Shown here: positions 16,265 through 25,551 of the stretch, piece after piece
How the letters are laid out: each line of letters opens with the position of its first letter
Position numbering within the stretch: the stretch's first letter is position 1
Assembly (NCBI GenBank): GCA_900315495.1
Contig: OMZJ01000106.1
Coordinates: forward strand, 1 to 33,097
Direction: 5' to 3'
From: an uncultured Lachnospiraceae bacterium
Lineage (GTDB): Bacteria; Bacillota; Clostridia; Lachnospirales; Lachnospiraceae
DNA: 33,097 bases
The notes under the pieces: model-generated
What the model saw: the letters and a program-made list of their open reading frames with translations, nothing else
Database searches by the model: none
What the model was told of the DNA's origin: nothing
Position numbers and translations under genes: made by a program

Positions 16265-19200
16265 TCAGTCTCTGCCCACAAAGGCAGGATGCGTGAGAAT
16301 CTCGCGGTACTCCGCCAGGCGCGGATCGCAGGGGAAAATGGATTCCGCCAGATCCAGATACTTCTCTGCTTTCCCGATGTCTCTCCGTCCGATTGCCCCC
16401 AGCGCAATGAGAAGGGCGCAGTGCGCGCGGTTCTTCGTGTTCAGGTCGTCGTCAAAGACCACAAAATCCGGCAGGGAGACGGCAAAGTACGGGATCTTCA
16501 TCGCGTCCCCCAGATGCTGTTCGCCGTAGTCGATCAGGCGGTAGTATCTGGCATTGGCCGCTTTCCGATTACCCAGCTTCTCATATGCCAGCCCCTGATA
16601 GAGGATCATCTCGGCCGGCTGATCATTGTAGAAGAGAACGCCGGCCGGCTCGTCGGTGCCTTCCGTCGCACGGCGGTAATACGCCCGGGCCTCCTCGGTT
16701 TTTCCCTGCTTCTCCAGAACCACCGCAAGGGTATAGTACAGATGGTTGTCCTTGGTGCCCTCCAGCTTTCCCTCGCCGATATTTTCGGGATAGACCAGTG
16801 CCCGGCGGAGGGAGGTTTCCGCCTCCTGCAACCGGCCCGCTGCCATCTGCGACCGGGCAATGGACAGCAGTGCCTTTTCATACTGGCGGGCCGCCTTGCC
16901 CTCGCCGCCTTCCCAGGGGTGCAGGTGTCTCGTGGTCAGGATCGCCAGCGCCTCCTCCGGGCGTCCGTTCTGATTGAGAAGAGACGTATATTCCATCATC
17001 AGGTCATCGCGCTGTCCGACCAGATCCCGGTGCTTCTCGTAGACCGCAATCCGCTCTTTCGCAGTCCGGTTCAGCCGGATGTACAGCTGATCCCGCTCAA
17101 AGAAGATCCGCGGATCCTCCGGGGAAAGTGCAGCGGCCCGTTCCATCGCCTGCAGGGCCTTTTCCGGGTTCTTCTCCTTATTGTAATAGGCCAGGGAGAG
17201 ATTTCTCCAGACTGTCGGGAAGGACGGATCCAGCGCGGCAGATTTTTCCCAGAGCGCCGCGGCTTTTTTGTCCTGCAGCTTGTCGTAATACAGGCAGCCC
17301 AGAAGATACGGTGCCCGGGCATCGCTCCCGTCCTTTTTCATCGCGGCGGACAGAATCCCGATGTCCTCCAGGCGGTTCGGGAAGCAGTAATCCATCGGCG
17401 CACTGTGGGCAAGGATGAGCTGCCGGCCGGTTTCATCCGCCTTGCCGGCAAGATCCGCATAGTACGATGCCGCGAAGGCTGTCATCGGGGAATACGGATG
17501 GTTTTTCTCAAACCAGAGAAGCATCTGCAGAGCTTCTCCGTAAGCGCCGAACTCCGACAGGACGGCAGCCGCACCGAGGGCATTCTCCTCCGCCCCGCGC
17601 ATTCTTCCGTCCAGCAGACGGAAATCCTCCTCCTGTCCGCTGAGAACAGCTTTCTCAAATCCCGCCGTAAAGTTAAATCGGCTGACCGAGAGCGCTTCGT
17701 CTGCGGCGCGAAGCGCCTCCTCCTCTCTTCCGGTCCTGTTCAGAAGCCAGATTCGAAGCGCCAGGGCCTTCGGATTCTTCCGGCCGCAGTCCAGCGACCG
17801 CTCGGTGAATTCCAGCGCTGTTTCCAGGTCACCCCTGCGGGCACTCAGCGCGGCAAGCCAGTAGAATCCTTCCTCCTGCTGCTCTCTCGACCAGATTGCC
17901 TTGTAGAAAGCGTCGTATGCCTCCTGCTCTTTCCCCTGATACAGCAGGCAGATTCCAAGGTTCGCGTAAGGCTCCCCGTCGTAGGGGTTGGGATTGCGCC
18001 ATACTGCCCGCCGGACGGCGGCTCGGAAATACGGCTCCGCCCCGGCAAAATCCCCGCGGCGCAGCAGAAGCCTGCCGTAGGCATTGTTGGTGCGGATATC
18101 TCCGGGATCGCGGGCAAGCGCCTCCTGGTAATACGGATCCGGCAGGCAGGTGGCATGGCGGTACTGTTCCATGTGCAGGCCGGTGAGGAACAGCTCCTCC
18201 ACGGTTGCGATTTTCTTCGGATCGCCGGCCTCGTGCGCCGGTTCCGGGAGCGGCGTGATCTCCGGCGCCGCCGCGCGGTAGGACGTCAGAAGCCGTCCGT
18301 CCTTTTTCACCTCTGTCAGAAATTCCGTTTCCGCGGCGTCTCCGACGGGAATGGACGCCGAGAATGTCTGTGACGGCGAGAGATCTGCCGTCTTTTCAAA
18401 GATCGTCTGCCCGTTCCTTTTCACGGTGATCACCACACCGCAGGCTTCCTCCGGGGCATAGACCGCGACGTGCAGCGTCTGATCCGAAAGTGCCGTCCCG
18501 AGCACCGCGTGAATAGACGCATTCTTCACCTGGCCCACTGCGCGGTACGGCATGAAATACTGGGTGAAGGTCTTTTCCTCGTACGGCTTCAGCCAGGTGA
18601 AATCGGGCTGGTTGTCCGTATATACGCCGGTCATCAGCTCAATATACGGGCCGTCGGCGTCCGTCAGGTTGCGGTCCCATGCCTTGCCGAAATCCCCGCA
18701 GCCCCAGGTCCACTGCTTCTTTCCGGGGGAGATATGATGGTCCGCGATGTGCAGCAGACCGGCCTTTTTCCCGTAGTCGTATCCGCCCACAAAATCATAG
18801 TCCGACTTCGCGGCCATGTAGGAGGTCGGCACCGGGATATTCTTATAGCGGGAAATATCCACGCCCTCACTGTAATCGTGCTTGTAATAAACCCCCGTCG
18901 CGATCGGGAAGCGGGAGACATCGCGCTTGCCATGGTCCATCACGGCGTGCACATCCGGCGGGAACACCGACTGGGTCTGATCGTTGACCGCAACCGCTGG
19001 ATTGGCCCACCACAGGAAGGTCTGCGGCAGCGGCGTCGGATTGTACAGGCGCGCGCGGATCTCCATGTAGGAGCGGTCCGGGTACAGCGTGATCCGCGTG
19101 GTCTCCTGGGTTCCGTACATCCGGTCGGTGTCGTGTGTCAGACAGCTGACGCTTCCATCCGGATTCTCCTGGATCTCGTACTCTACCGGCGAGAACGTGT

Positions 19201-19576
19201 CCGGGCGGTGATGCTGCGGCCAGTTGAATTCGATTCCCCCGGAAATCCACGGACCGGTGAGGCCGACCAGCGCCGGCTTGATGACATGGTTATAGTAGAC
19301 AAAGTCGTACCCGTTGGTCTTGTCATAAGCCCGCTGGATCCGGCCTCCCAGCTGGGGGAGGATCTCAATCTTCACATAATCGTTTTCCAGAAAAACTGCT
19401 CTCCAGGGCATGTCGCGCTTCTCATCGCTCACGGATTCCGTGGTCGGATACGGATAGATCCGGCCGCTGCTGCCCTGATAAACACGCTTTTCCAGAAACA
19501 TCGGATTTCTGTCCGGCTTTCCCGGCAGGTAGGTCGGAATCATGACTGTTTCTTCCCAGATTTTTGCTTTTCTCAT
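16265..19576 (-). CDS. DUF5107 domain protein with tetratricopeptide repeats
   Basis: This 1103-residue protein has no signal peptide or membrane span. Residues about 35-350 form the DUF5107 region, rich in aromatic residues (ILPQLGGRIQRAYDK, GPWISGGIEFNWPQHHRP, FLWWANPAVAVND). It resembles the galactose-mutarotase/beta-sandwich fold of carbohydrate-binding or -cleaving proteins. Residues about 430-1080 are a long series of TPR helices (for example NNAYGRLLLRRGDFAGAEPY and YYNKEKNPEKALQAMERA). A role in recognising or processing a sugar, with the TPRs as scaffold or substrate cover, is inferred from the fold. No activity can be assigned from sequence. The ATG at 19576 follows AAGGAGAGG. It is a single-gene unit with its own terminator. 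Confidence 0.85.
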   Translation of the reverse strand: MRKAKIWEETVMIPTYLPGKPDRNPMFLEKRVYQGSSGRIYPYPTTESVSDEKRDMPWRAVFLENDYVKIEILPQLGGRIQRAYDKTNGYDFVYYNHVIKPALVGLTGPWISGGIEFNWPQHHRPDTFSPVEYEIQENPDGSVSCLTHDTDRMYGTQETTRITLYPDRSYMEIRARLYNPTPLPQTFLWWANPAVAVNDQTQSVFPPDVHAVMDHGKRDVSRFPIATGVYYKHDYSEGVDISRYKNIPVPTSYMAAKSDYDFVGGYDYGKKAGLLHIADHHISPGKKQWTWGCGDFGKAWDRNLTDADGPYIELMTGVYTDNQPDFTWLKPYEEKTFTQYFMPYRAVGQVKNASIHAVLGTALSDQTLHVAVYAPEEACGVVITVKRNGQTIFEKTADLSPSQTFSASIPVGDAAETEFLTEVKKDGRLLTSYRAAAPEITPLPEPAHEAGDPKKIATVEELFLTGLHMEQYRHATCLPDPYYQEALARDPGDIRTNNAYGRLLLRRGDFAGAEPYFRAAVRRAVWRNPNPYDGEPYANLGICLLYQGKEQEAYDAFYKAIWSREQQEEGFYWLAALSARRGDLETALEFTERSLDCGRKNPKALALRIWLLNRTGREEEALRAADEALSVSRFNFTAGFEKAVLSGQEEDFRLLDGRMRGAEENALGAAAVLSEFGAYGEALQMLLWFEKNHPYSPMTAFAASYYADLAGKADETGRQLILAHSAPMDYCFPNRLEDIGILSAAMKKDGSDARAPYLLGCLYYDKLQDKKAAALWEKSAALDPSFPTVWRNLSLAYYNKEKNPEKALQAMERAAALSPEDPRIFFERDQLYIRLNRTAKERIAVYEKHRDLVGQRDDLMMEYTSLLNQNGRPEEALAILTTRHLHPWEGGEGKAARQYEKALLSIARSQMAAGRLQEAETSLRRALVYPENIGEGKLEGTKDNHLYYTLAVVLEKQGKTEEARAYYRRATEGTDEPAGVLFYNDQPAEMILYQGLAYEKLGNRKAANARYYRLIDYGEQHLGDAMKIPYFAVSLPDFVVFDDDLNTKNRAHCALLIALGAIGRRDIGKAEKYLDLAESIFPCDPRLAEYREILTHPAFVGRD

Positions 19577-19759
19577 CGTCTTACCTCTCCTTTACAGAAT
19601 CCGGCTGCCGGGCCGTATGGCTGTGATCCGCCATGCCTCTGCCGCGATCTGATTTCTCCGGATCATTTCCATTTTCCGCCGGCAAAGTCAGCCGCTCTCT
19701 GCCGATATACCGCGAAAGGCGGGCTCCGAAAGTCCTGTGTTCTCACACCCGCTGATGAA

Positions 19760-19788
19760 ATCATACCGCAGTCTCGGGGAAAGAAATT
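19760..19788 (-). promoter_or_regulatory. Candidate promoter of the DUF5107-TPR gene
   Basis: A TATGAT box (19760-19765, minus strand) matches the -10 boxes of the clear promoters elsewhere in the window. The -35 position is poor (AATTTC at 17 bases), but the upstream sequence is A/T-rich. Activator help or a different start site is possible. Confidence 0.35.
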
Positions 19789-19891
19789 AATAAAAATTGC
19801 GCGGATTCTTCCGGAAACTGCCGTCTGGCCCGCCAGGACGGTTTCCCTGCTGCGGCAGCATTTCAGGCGGCGTTTTCCGGCGCACCACCGA

Positions 19892-19933
19892 AAAACGGCG
19901 CACCGCCCGGAATCCCGGGCAGTGCGCCGTTTT
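19892..19933. terminator. Bidirectional-type terminator between transketolase and DUF5107 genes
   Basis: A 19-pair stem with one mismatch (arms 19892-19910 and 19915-19933, core GGCGCACNGCCCGG) is closed by a 4-base loop. It is flanked by A-runs on the left and T-runs on the right, so it can terminate in either direction. On the minus strand it ends the transketolase transcript. Confidence 0.82.
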
Positions 19934-19972
19934 CTCAGAGAGATGGTCAGATCGGAACGCTCCTGCTGTCCT

Positions 19973-20005
19973 CCCGTGGCTGAAGTGACTGTAACCACGG
20001 GTTTT
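19973..20005 (+). terminator. Weak hairpin with T-run on the plus strand
   Basis: CCCGTGG (19973-19979) pairs with CCACGGG (19995-20001), followed by TTTT (20002-20005). The stem is 7 bp with a 15-base loop. No plus-strand gene lies upstream, so it may act against antisense transcription or have no role. Confidence 0.3.
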
Positions 20006-20030
20006 CTGCTCGCAGCTTTGAATCTGCAAA

Positions 20031-20073
20031 GCGGAAGCCTTCGCGCCGCGCAGGGCAGTGCGAAGGCTTCCGC
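20031..20073 (-). terminator. First hairpin after transketolase
   Basis: Perfect 14-bp inverted repeat GCGGAAGCCTTCGC (20031-20044) and GCGAAGGCTTCCGC (20060-20073), starting 2 bases from the stop codon. The following T-run on the minus strand is weak (TTTGCAG), so the hairpin at 19892-19933 may be the main terminator. Confidence 0.6.
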
Positions 20074-20075
20074 GC

Positions 20076-22064
20076 TCAGAAGAGCTTCTTCACCTGCTCC
20101 GCCACGTTCTCCACGGTGAATCCGTAGTGCGGGAACAGCTTGCTGTAGGGTGCGGAGGCTCCGAATGTGGTCATTCCAATGACCGTGCCGTCCAGACCTG
20201 CATAGCGGTCCAGGCCGAACGCGGAGAGTGCCTCCACAACGACTCTCTTCCGGACGCTCTTCGGAAGAACGCTGTCGCGGTATTCCTGAGGCTGCTCCTC
20301 AAAGAGATCCATGCAGGGCATGGAGACCACGCGGACATCGATGCCCTCGGCGGCAAGCGCCTTGCGCGCCTCCACGGCCAGAGAAACCTCCGAACCGCTG
20401 GCAATGATGATCGCATCCGGTGTCTCCTTCACGGAATCCTCCAGAATGTAGCCGCCCTTCAGCGCCGCCCGGGAAGAATGCTCCAGTTTCGGAAGCTTCT
20501 GGCGGGTGAGTACGAGTGCGGTCGGCGTTCTCTTCGACGTGATGGCACTGTACCATGCCGCGGCAGTTTCCGTGCCGTCGGCCGGCCGGATGATATGGAA
20601 ATTGGGCATTGCGCGGAACTGGGCCAGCTGCTCGATCGGCTCATGGGTCGGGCCGTCCTCGCCGACTCCGATCGAATCATGTGTAAAGACAAAGGTCAGC
20701 GGAACGCCCATGATCGCGGAAAGCCGTGCCATCGGCTTGGTGTAATCCGAGAACACAAAGAAGGTGGAGACAAACGCGCGGAGGCCGCCGTGGAGCATCA
20801 TGCCGTTGCCAATCGCCGTCATGGCCTGCTCGCGGACGCCGAAGTGCAGGTTGCGGCCGGCATAATTCGCCTTGCTGAAGTCGCCCTCCCCCTTCATATA
20901 GGTTTTGGTGGACGGTGCCAGATCAGCCGCACCGCCGATGAAGTTCGGCATTCTGTCCTTGATCCGGGCAATCATCTCTCCGGAAAGGACGCGGGTCGCC
21001 TCGGGCTTGTCGTCAAATTTCCAGAAATCCTCGTCCGCGCCGGCCTTTTCGCCCGCATTCTCATCAAAATACTGATCCCAGAGCGCGCGCAGATCCGGGT
21101 ATTTTTCAGACCACTCCGCAAACATCCGGTTCCACTTCTCCTCGGCAGGAACAAGCCCCGCAGCGATCTCGCGATAGTGATCATATACTTCCTGCGGAAC
21201 AAAGAACGGCTCCTGGGACGGCCATCCGAGGAATTCCTTCATCTTTGCAATGTTCTCTTCTCCCAGCGGGGAGCCGTGCACGGCCGCTGTTCCCATGTTC
21301 GGGCTGCCGTAGCCGATGGTGGTGCGTACCGTGATGAAGGACGGGCGCTCCTTGTCCGCCTTTGCCTGTTCAATCGCCCGGCCGATCTCATCGAGATCAT
21401 TGCCGTCTTCCACCGTGATGGTCTGGAAGCCGAAGGCCTCCATCCGCTTCTGTACATTCTCCGTAAACGCGATATCCGTCGAGCCCTCAATGGAGATGCG
21501 GTTGGAATCGTAGAAAATGATCAGCTTCGAGAGACCTAGGGTGCCGGCCAGGGAAAACGCCTCCGAGGAGATGCCTTCCATCATGCAGCCGTCGCCGCCG
21601 AGGGCATAGGTGTAGTGGTCGACCACCGGATATCCCTCCCGGTTGAAAATCGACGCCAGATGCGCTTCTGCCATCGCCATGCCGACCGCCATTGCCATGC
21701 CCTGTCCCAGAGGTCCCGTGGTCGCCTCCACACCGACGGTGTGGCGATACTCCGGATGGCCCGGGGTCAGGGAACCGAACTGGCGGAACTGCTTCAGATC
21801 CTCCACCGAGAGATTGCCGTATCCGAACAGATGCAGCAGCGAATACAGCAGCATGGAGCCGTGTCCGCCGGACAGCACAAAACGGTCTCTGTCCTTCCAC
21901 GCCGGATCCTGCGGATTGTGCTTCATGTGATGTGCCCACAGTTCATAGGCAGCCGGCGCACATCCCAGCGGAAGGCCCGGATGCCCGGACTTCGCTTTCT
22001 GGATCGCATCCGCAGAGAGTACACGGATGGCATTGACACACATCGTATCGATTCTGTCACTCAT
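20076..22064 (-). CDS. tkt: Transketolase
   Basis: This 662-residue cytoplasmic enzyme needs thiamine diphosphate and magnesium. It moves two-carbon units between pentose-phosphate sugars, linking pentoses to glycolysis. The N-terminal domain has [10 protein letters not shown], the catalytic [14 protein letters not shown] and the cofactor motif [15 protein letters not shown]...DSNRISIEG. The middle domain has [15 protein letters not shown], which holds the activating Glu, followed by [23 protein letters not shown]. The C-terminal domain is intact, and the length is typical. The ATG at 22064 follows GGAGGAGG by about 9 bases. It starts 30 bases after the DUF5711 gene and should be carried on the transcript from the promoter at 24791-24819. 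It could process pentoses released by the nearby glycosidases. Confidence 0.96.
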   Translation of the reverse strand: MSDRIDTMCVNAIRVLSADAIQKAKSGHPGLPLGCAPAAYELWAHHMKHNPQDPAWKDRDRFVLSGGHGSMLLYSLLHLFGYGNLSVEDLKQFRQFGSLTPGHPEYRHTVGVEATTGPLGQGMAMAVGMAMAEAHLASIFNREGYPVVDHYTYALGGDGCMMEGISSEAFSLAGTLGLSKLIIFYDSNRISIEGSTDIAFTENVQKRMEAFGFQTITVEDGNDLDEIGRAIEQAKADKERPSFITVRTTIGYGSPNMGTAAVHGSPLGEENIAKMKEFLGWPSQEPFFVPQEVYDHYREIAAGLVPAEEKWNRMFAEWSEKYPDLRALWDQYFDENAGEKAGADEDFWKFDDKPEATRVLSGEMIARIKDRMPNFIGGAADLAPSTKTYMKGEGDFSKANYAGRNLHFGVREQAMTAIGNGMMLHGGLRAFVSTFFVFSDYTKPMARLSAIMGVPLTFVFTHDSIGVGEDGPTHEPIEQLAQFRAMPNFHIIRPADGTETAAAWYSAITSKRTPTALVLTRQKLPKLEHSSRAALKGGYILEDSVKETPDAIIIASGSEVSLAVEARKALAAEGIDVRVVSMPCMDLFEEQPQEYRDSVLPKSVRKRVVVEALSAFGLDRYAGLDGTVIGMTTFGASAPYSKLFPHYGFTVENVAEQVKKLF

Positions 22065-22094
22065 TCTGGATTCCTCCTCCAAATTTATACTTTC

Positions 22095-23312
22095 TCAGCG
22101 CAGGGAAATGCTCTGCAGAGAATTTTCTCCCGCCAGATACAGTCTGCCGGATTCCCCCGCCCAGACAACATCGGTGATCGGATTGCGAAACTGCTGCGCA
22201 TACCGGACCAGACCCGACGATGAGCGGATCCGGATGCTGTCTTCCGAAACCATCAGAATATCGCCGCCTGCAAACGAATAGGAATCAAAGGTTTCCTCCT
22301 CCTGGAGCGATCGGAGAAACACACACTGATCATCATACAGATCTATGTGCTGTCCGTTCTCATCCTGCACCAGAAGGCCGATCTGGTCTTTTCCGTAAAA
22401 AACCCTCCGCACTTCCCCCGTCAGGTCAGTCCGGCGGTCGCTCAGGCCGCCCTGGACGGTGATCAGATCCAGCCGGTTGTCGGCCGCCGTGACCAGTTTC
22501 TCATCCGTAAGGAAGAAGAGCAGCGGGACAAACGAATCCGTGTCCGCATAATCTATGCTTCCCTCGACATGGTCTGTCTGTGCACTGTCCGCATCAAAAT
22601 TATAGACCGTCAGAAGGCAGGAGGCAGCCGCGCCCTGAATCACATAGCAGGAAACAGCCAGTTTGGTTCCGTCCGGCGATATCGCCATAGCCAGCGGGTA
22701 TCCGGCGGATTCCTCCGGGATTGTGACAGAGATATCCAGCTTCCGCCCGTCCCTGGCATAATAATTCACCAGGCTCTGATCGGATCCCTCCAGGATGGTC
22801 ACCGCCATCCCGCTCTCAGACAGGTCTGCCATGGAAATGTCCTGCGGCGTGGTAAAGCGCCCGCTCAGACCCTCTTCCGTAAAAATCTGCCCGGACTGTC
22901 CGCCGGCATCATAGACGAGAAGATAATCTCCGCGAACCCGGACCTGCGGATCTTCCATCGAATAGGAAGACACCCATAAGGTCTCCCCGCTGTCCCTGGA
23001 AAAGCACTGCACGCCATCCAGTCCCACCTTGAACACGCTGTCCCCCACCACGGCAAAGTCCGCACTGCTGCTGTTGTTGAGCGGGATCTCCCAGCGGACC
23101 GAATAGGTGGACCAGGTGTGCAGTGCGGAATACAGAAACACCGCAAGAATCACCGCTGCTGCCGCTGCCGCCGCAATGGCCAGGAAAAGAATCCGGTTTT
23201 TCCGGCTGTGCCGCAGGAAGGCGAACGGATGGCGGGAAGCACGCTTCCCGTCAATCATCTGATTCCGCAGATGTTCCTTCTGTCTCTGGCGCTCATTGTC
23301 CGCTGTATTCAA
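22095..23312 (-). CDS. DUF5711 family membrane-anchored beta-propeller protein
   Basis: This is a 405-residue protein. A basic N-terminus (residues 1-40, rich in Arg/Lys) precedes one membrane span at about 41-63 (FLAIAAAAAAAVILAVFLYS). The rest is outside the cell and made of repeated beta strands with propeller-like blades (VVGDSVFKVGLDGVQCFS, YPLAMAISPDGTKLAVSCYV, DVVWAGESGRLYLAGEN). The pattern fits DUF5711, common in clostridia and without known function. The TTG start at 23312 follows GGAGG closely; ATG at 23258 is a weaker alternative that would drop 18 residues. It lies 66 bases after a coiled-coil membrane protein and 30 bases before transketolase, all in one orientation. A sensory or scaffolding role at the envelope is only a guess. 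Confidence 0.78.
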   Translation of the reverse strand: MNTADNERQRQKEHLRNQMIDGKRASRHPFAFLRHSRKNRILFLAIAAAAAAAVILAVFLYSALHTWSTYSVRWEIPLNNSSSADFAVVGDSVFKVGLDGVQCFSRDSGETLWVSSYSMEDPQVRVRGDYLLVYDAGGQSGQIFTEEGLSGRFTTPQDISMADLSESGMAVTILEGSDQSLVNYYARDGRKLDISVTIPEESAGYPLAMAISPDGTKLAVSCYVIQGAAASCLLTVYNFDADSAQTDHVEGSIDYADTDSFVPLLFFLTDEKLVTAADNRLDLITVQGGLSDRRTDLTGEVRRVFYGKDQIGLLVQDENGQHIDLYDDQCVFLRSLQEEETFDSYSFAGGDILMVSEDSIRIRSSSGLVRYAQQFRNPITDVVWAGESGRLYLAGENSLQSISLR

Positions 23313-23378
23313 AATTCCTCCGGTCCCTGTACAGGGAATCCCGGGCCTGCGGGGCCTTCCGTCGGGATCCGCCGGCCC

Positions 23379-24704
23379 TTATTTCCGACCGATCCGGAAG
23401 CTCTCCACTGCCTGTTCGATGGGGTAAGACGGATTCTGCGCACAGTAATCCGCAAGTTCATTCAGCCGTCCGCGGTTCAGAAGATCTTTGCCGAACAACG
23501 GCTCATAGACATCCGTGATCTGCCGCTTTGCCTTCTGAAGCCGTTCCTCCGCCTGCTGATCGGCGTTCTCCGCCTCGGCCAGCGCCTGTTCTTTCTGCTC
23601 CGACTCTGCGGAAAACTCCACCCGCACCACTTCCAGCAGCTGATCCCTGGTTTCGGACTCAAATCGCTCAATCGCCTCCCGGCGGTCTGCCAGGATTTCC
23701 TTCATCTGATTCTCGATCGAGGCCACACGGTCATCGTATTCGGTGAGATGATATGGGGAATCGTCGGTACTCTTCCGGATTCCGGCAGCGATCTCATTTT
23801 TCTTTTTCAGATTTTTACGGATTTCCGCCTTGCTCTGCTCCGCATCCAGCGACGCATCTCTCGTGCGGATCATATAGCGATGCAGCACATAGAGATAGAC
23901 CCCGAAGACTGCGAACGCATACGCGGCAAACGCGGACGCCAGAATCACCGGTCTGCCGTTCAGGACAATGCACAGCGCCAGCGGAACCACAAAGAGGAAG
24001 AGGACTGCCAGCACAAGATCCATCAGCCAGTCACCCGCCGTGCGCGGGAAGAACAGCGCCACACAGAAATGATTCTGTGCGAACCGGCGGATTCCGCTCT
24101 CTTTGTAGACCTGCTCCACATGTGCCTGGATTTCGGCATTTTTTTCGTCCAGCGGCTGTGTCTCCTGCCGGATTCTTTCATCGACCGCATTCTCCCGCGC
24201 TTCCGCTCTCTTCTGCCGCGTCTCGCGGATCTGATTCTGGCAGGCGGAAAGTTTTTCGTCAAAGGATGTATCGAGTTCATCCCGCGCCTGCCGGATCCGA
24301 TCCTGCTCGGTCTCCTCGACCTTCTTTCGGATGCCGTCCCGCTCTTCCGTGGCTTTGCGCAGCGCGGCGGCCGCTTCCTTCCGGGCATTTCTGGCGTCAT
24401 CGAGCTCGTCCATCGCAACCATTGCGTTCTGGATGACTGCGGCGGCAGAATGATCCGGATCCGGTGCGGCGGCATCCGCCGGCGGGACCGGTGCCTCGGG
24501 CACGGCAGATTCTGCACCGGATTCCGGATGCTCCGTTCCCTGTGCGGAAGATTTCGGCTGATAAATTCTCACATCATCGTCTGTACCAGCCTCCGGAGAT
24601 TCCGCCGCTGCAGCGGGTTCGGTCTCTGATGGCTTTGCAAACGGCTCCGCATCCGCGGAACCGGCGCTGTAATTCTGTTTTTCTATCTTGCCGGCTTCTT
24701 CCAT
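23379..24704 (-). CDS. Coiled-coil membrane protein of unknown function
   Basis: This is a 441-residue protein with no recognised family. Residues about 1-90 are acidic, Pro/Ala/Glu-rich and disordered. About 95-200 is a long charged coiled coil (DDARNARKEAAAALRKATEE). Two adjacent membrane spans follow near 227-248 and 252-277, linked by NGRP, and then a second coiled coil near 285-400. Both coiled coils should lie on the same side, probably the cytoplasm, giving a hairpin-shaped membrane scaffold. The ATG at 24704 follows AGGAGG by 5 bases; the open frame continues 22 codons upstream without a better site. It is the first gene of the operon with the DUF5711 protein and transketolase, and is transcribed from the promoter at 24791-24819. 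Confidence 0.72.
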   Translation of the reverse strand: MEEAGKIEKQNYSAGSADAEPFAKPSETEPAAAAESPEAGTDDDVRIYQPKSSAQGTEHPESGAESAVPEAPVPPADAAAPDPDHSAAAVIQNAMVAMDELDDARNARKEAAAALRKATEERDGIRKKVEETEQDRIRQARDELDTSFDEKLSACQNQIRETRQKRAEARENAVDERIRQETQPLDEKNAEIQAHVEQVYKESGIRRFAQNHFCVALFFPRTAGDWLMDLVLAVLFLFVVPLALCIVLNGRPVILASAFAAYAFAVFGVYLYVLHRYMIRTRDASLDAEQSKAEIRKNLKKKNEIAAGIRKSTDDSPYHLTEYDDRVASIENQMKEILADRREAIERFESETRDQLLEVVRVEFSAESEQKEQALAEAENADQQAEERLQKAKRQITDVYEPLFGKDLLNRGRLNELADYCAQNPSYPIEQAVESFRIGRK

Positions 24705-24790
24705 ATCTCCCTCCTCACAGTCCGTCTCCGTCAGACCGGAACAGCCGGCTTCCACAGGCACCGGCCGCACGTTTCTTGTACGTCACAAAT

Positions 24791-24819
24791 ACTATACAGC
24801 ACTTTGCCAATTTTCTCAA
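24791..24819 (-). promoter_or_regulatory. Sigma-A promoter of the coiled-coil/DUF5711/tkt operon
   Basis: On the minus strand, TTGAGA (24814-24819), a 17-base spacer and TATAGT (24791-24796). The start site near 24784 gives an 80-base leader before the ATG at 24704. Confidence 0.7.
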
Positions 24820-24945
24820 GGTGCGCCCCGCAGCCTGCACCTCCTCCCTCCGCCCCGGCGCCGCTGTCCTGACGGAACCGTAAATGGATCGGGGCTTCCG
24901 GTCGACCTTTCTCCCCGGCACCTTTCTCCCGGCAGTATCTCCTTT

Positions 24946-24974
24946 TTGACAGCTGGGGCGGAGAATGCTATGAT
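24946..24974 (+). promoter_or_regulatory. Near-consensus sigma-A promoter of the 89-residue orphan gene
   Basis: TTGACA (24946-24951), a 17-base spacer and TATGAT (24969-24974), with the extended -10 dinucleotide TG at 24966-24967. The predicted leader is about 65 bases. This is among the strongest-looking promoters in the window. Confidence 0.85.
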
Positions 24975-25046
24975 TGGGAAAACAGTGATCCGGGCGGGCG
25001 CCGCCGAACCGGTCCCGCCTGCCGCCGGATCCGCGGGAGGTTTTCC

Positions 25047-25316
25047 ATGTTTCGTCTGTGGGTCAGAACCGTTCACAAAAATCATATTCTCCGGGACACC
25101 ATCATTCCGGATGCCGATCCGGAGAAAACCCGGACACACAAGGTTTTTGACAGTCTGGCGGAAGCCTGCCGGGAATTCGACCTTCCGGTGCCGATCTGGC
25201 TGGACGCCAACATCAGCGAATTCCAGCGGAGCGCCGCAACCCGTTTTACCCGGGACAGTTTTGTGGAAGAGGTCCCCTTTGACTTTCTGGAGATCCGGAT
25301 TGTGGAGGAGGACTGA
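25047..25316 (+). CDS. Small conserved hypothetical protein (89 residues)
   Basis: This is a small acidic soluble protein without signal peptide, membrane span or cysteine. It starts MFRLWVRTVHKNHILRDT and has the phrases HKVFDSLAEACREFDLPVPI and WLDANISEFQRS, with a DFLEI and EED acidic end. I recognise the general pattern as a small conserved clostridial protein but know no function for it. ATG 25047 follows GGGAGG by 6 bases, and a near-consensus promoter lies upstream. The terminator at 25463-25497, shared with convergent pgi, may end the transcript, so it is a single-gene unit. The strong promoter suggests abundant expression. Codon usage looks like its neighbours. Confidence 0.75.
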   Translation: MFRLWVRTVHKNHILRDTIIPDADPEKTRTHKVFDSLAEACREFDLPVPIWLDANISEFQRSAATRFTRDSFVEEVPFDFLEIRIVEED

Positions 25317-25462
25317 GCACCGGCGCCGAAAACGGAACCGGAACACCCCGGAAGAGAAGAATTCCGGCAGCTCAAACCGGATGACGGCAGCCGGGCGAAG
25401 GGATCGGACGAGAAACCGGCCGTGAAAGCCGGTCGCAAGTGCCGAACGAAAGAACGGATCAA

Positions 25463-25497
25463 AGGAGCCGCAGGGTGTCTGCCACCCTGCGGCTCCT
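25463..25497. terminator. Terminator between the orphan gene and pgi
   Basis: Perfect 15-bp stem AGGAGCCGCAGGGTG (25463-25477) with CACCCTGCGGCTCCT (25483-25497), loop TCTGC, then CTTGTTTGTTT on the plus strand. It sits between two convergent genes and can serve both. Confidence 0.82.
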
Positions 25498-25551
25498 CTT
25501 GTTTGTTTCTGATTTTCTCTGCCCGGGCTTTCCGTCCGACCTTTCTTTGGA

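Noticed and set aside
16190..18373. 727-codon plus-strand frame opposite the DUF5107-TPR gene
   Set aside because: It is an antisense shadow; the minus-strand reading has clear TPR periodicity and a good ribosome site.
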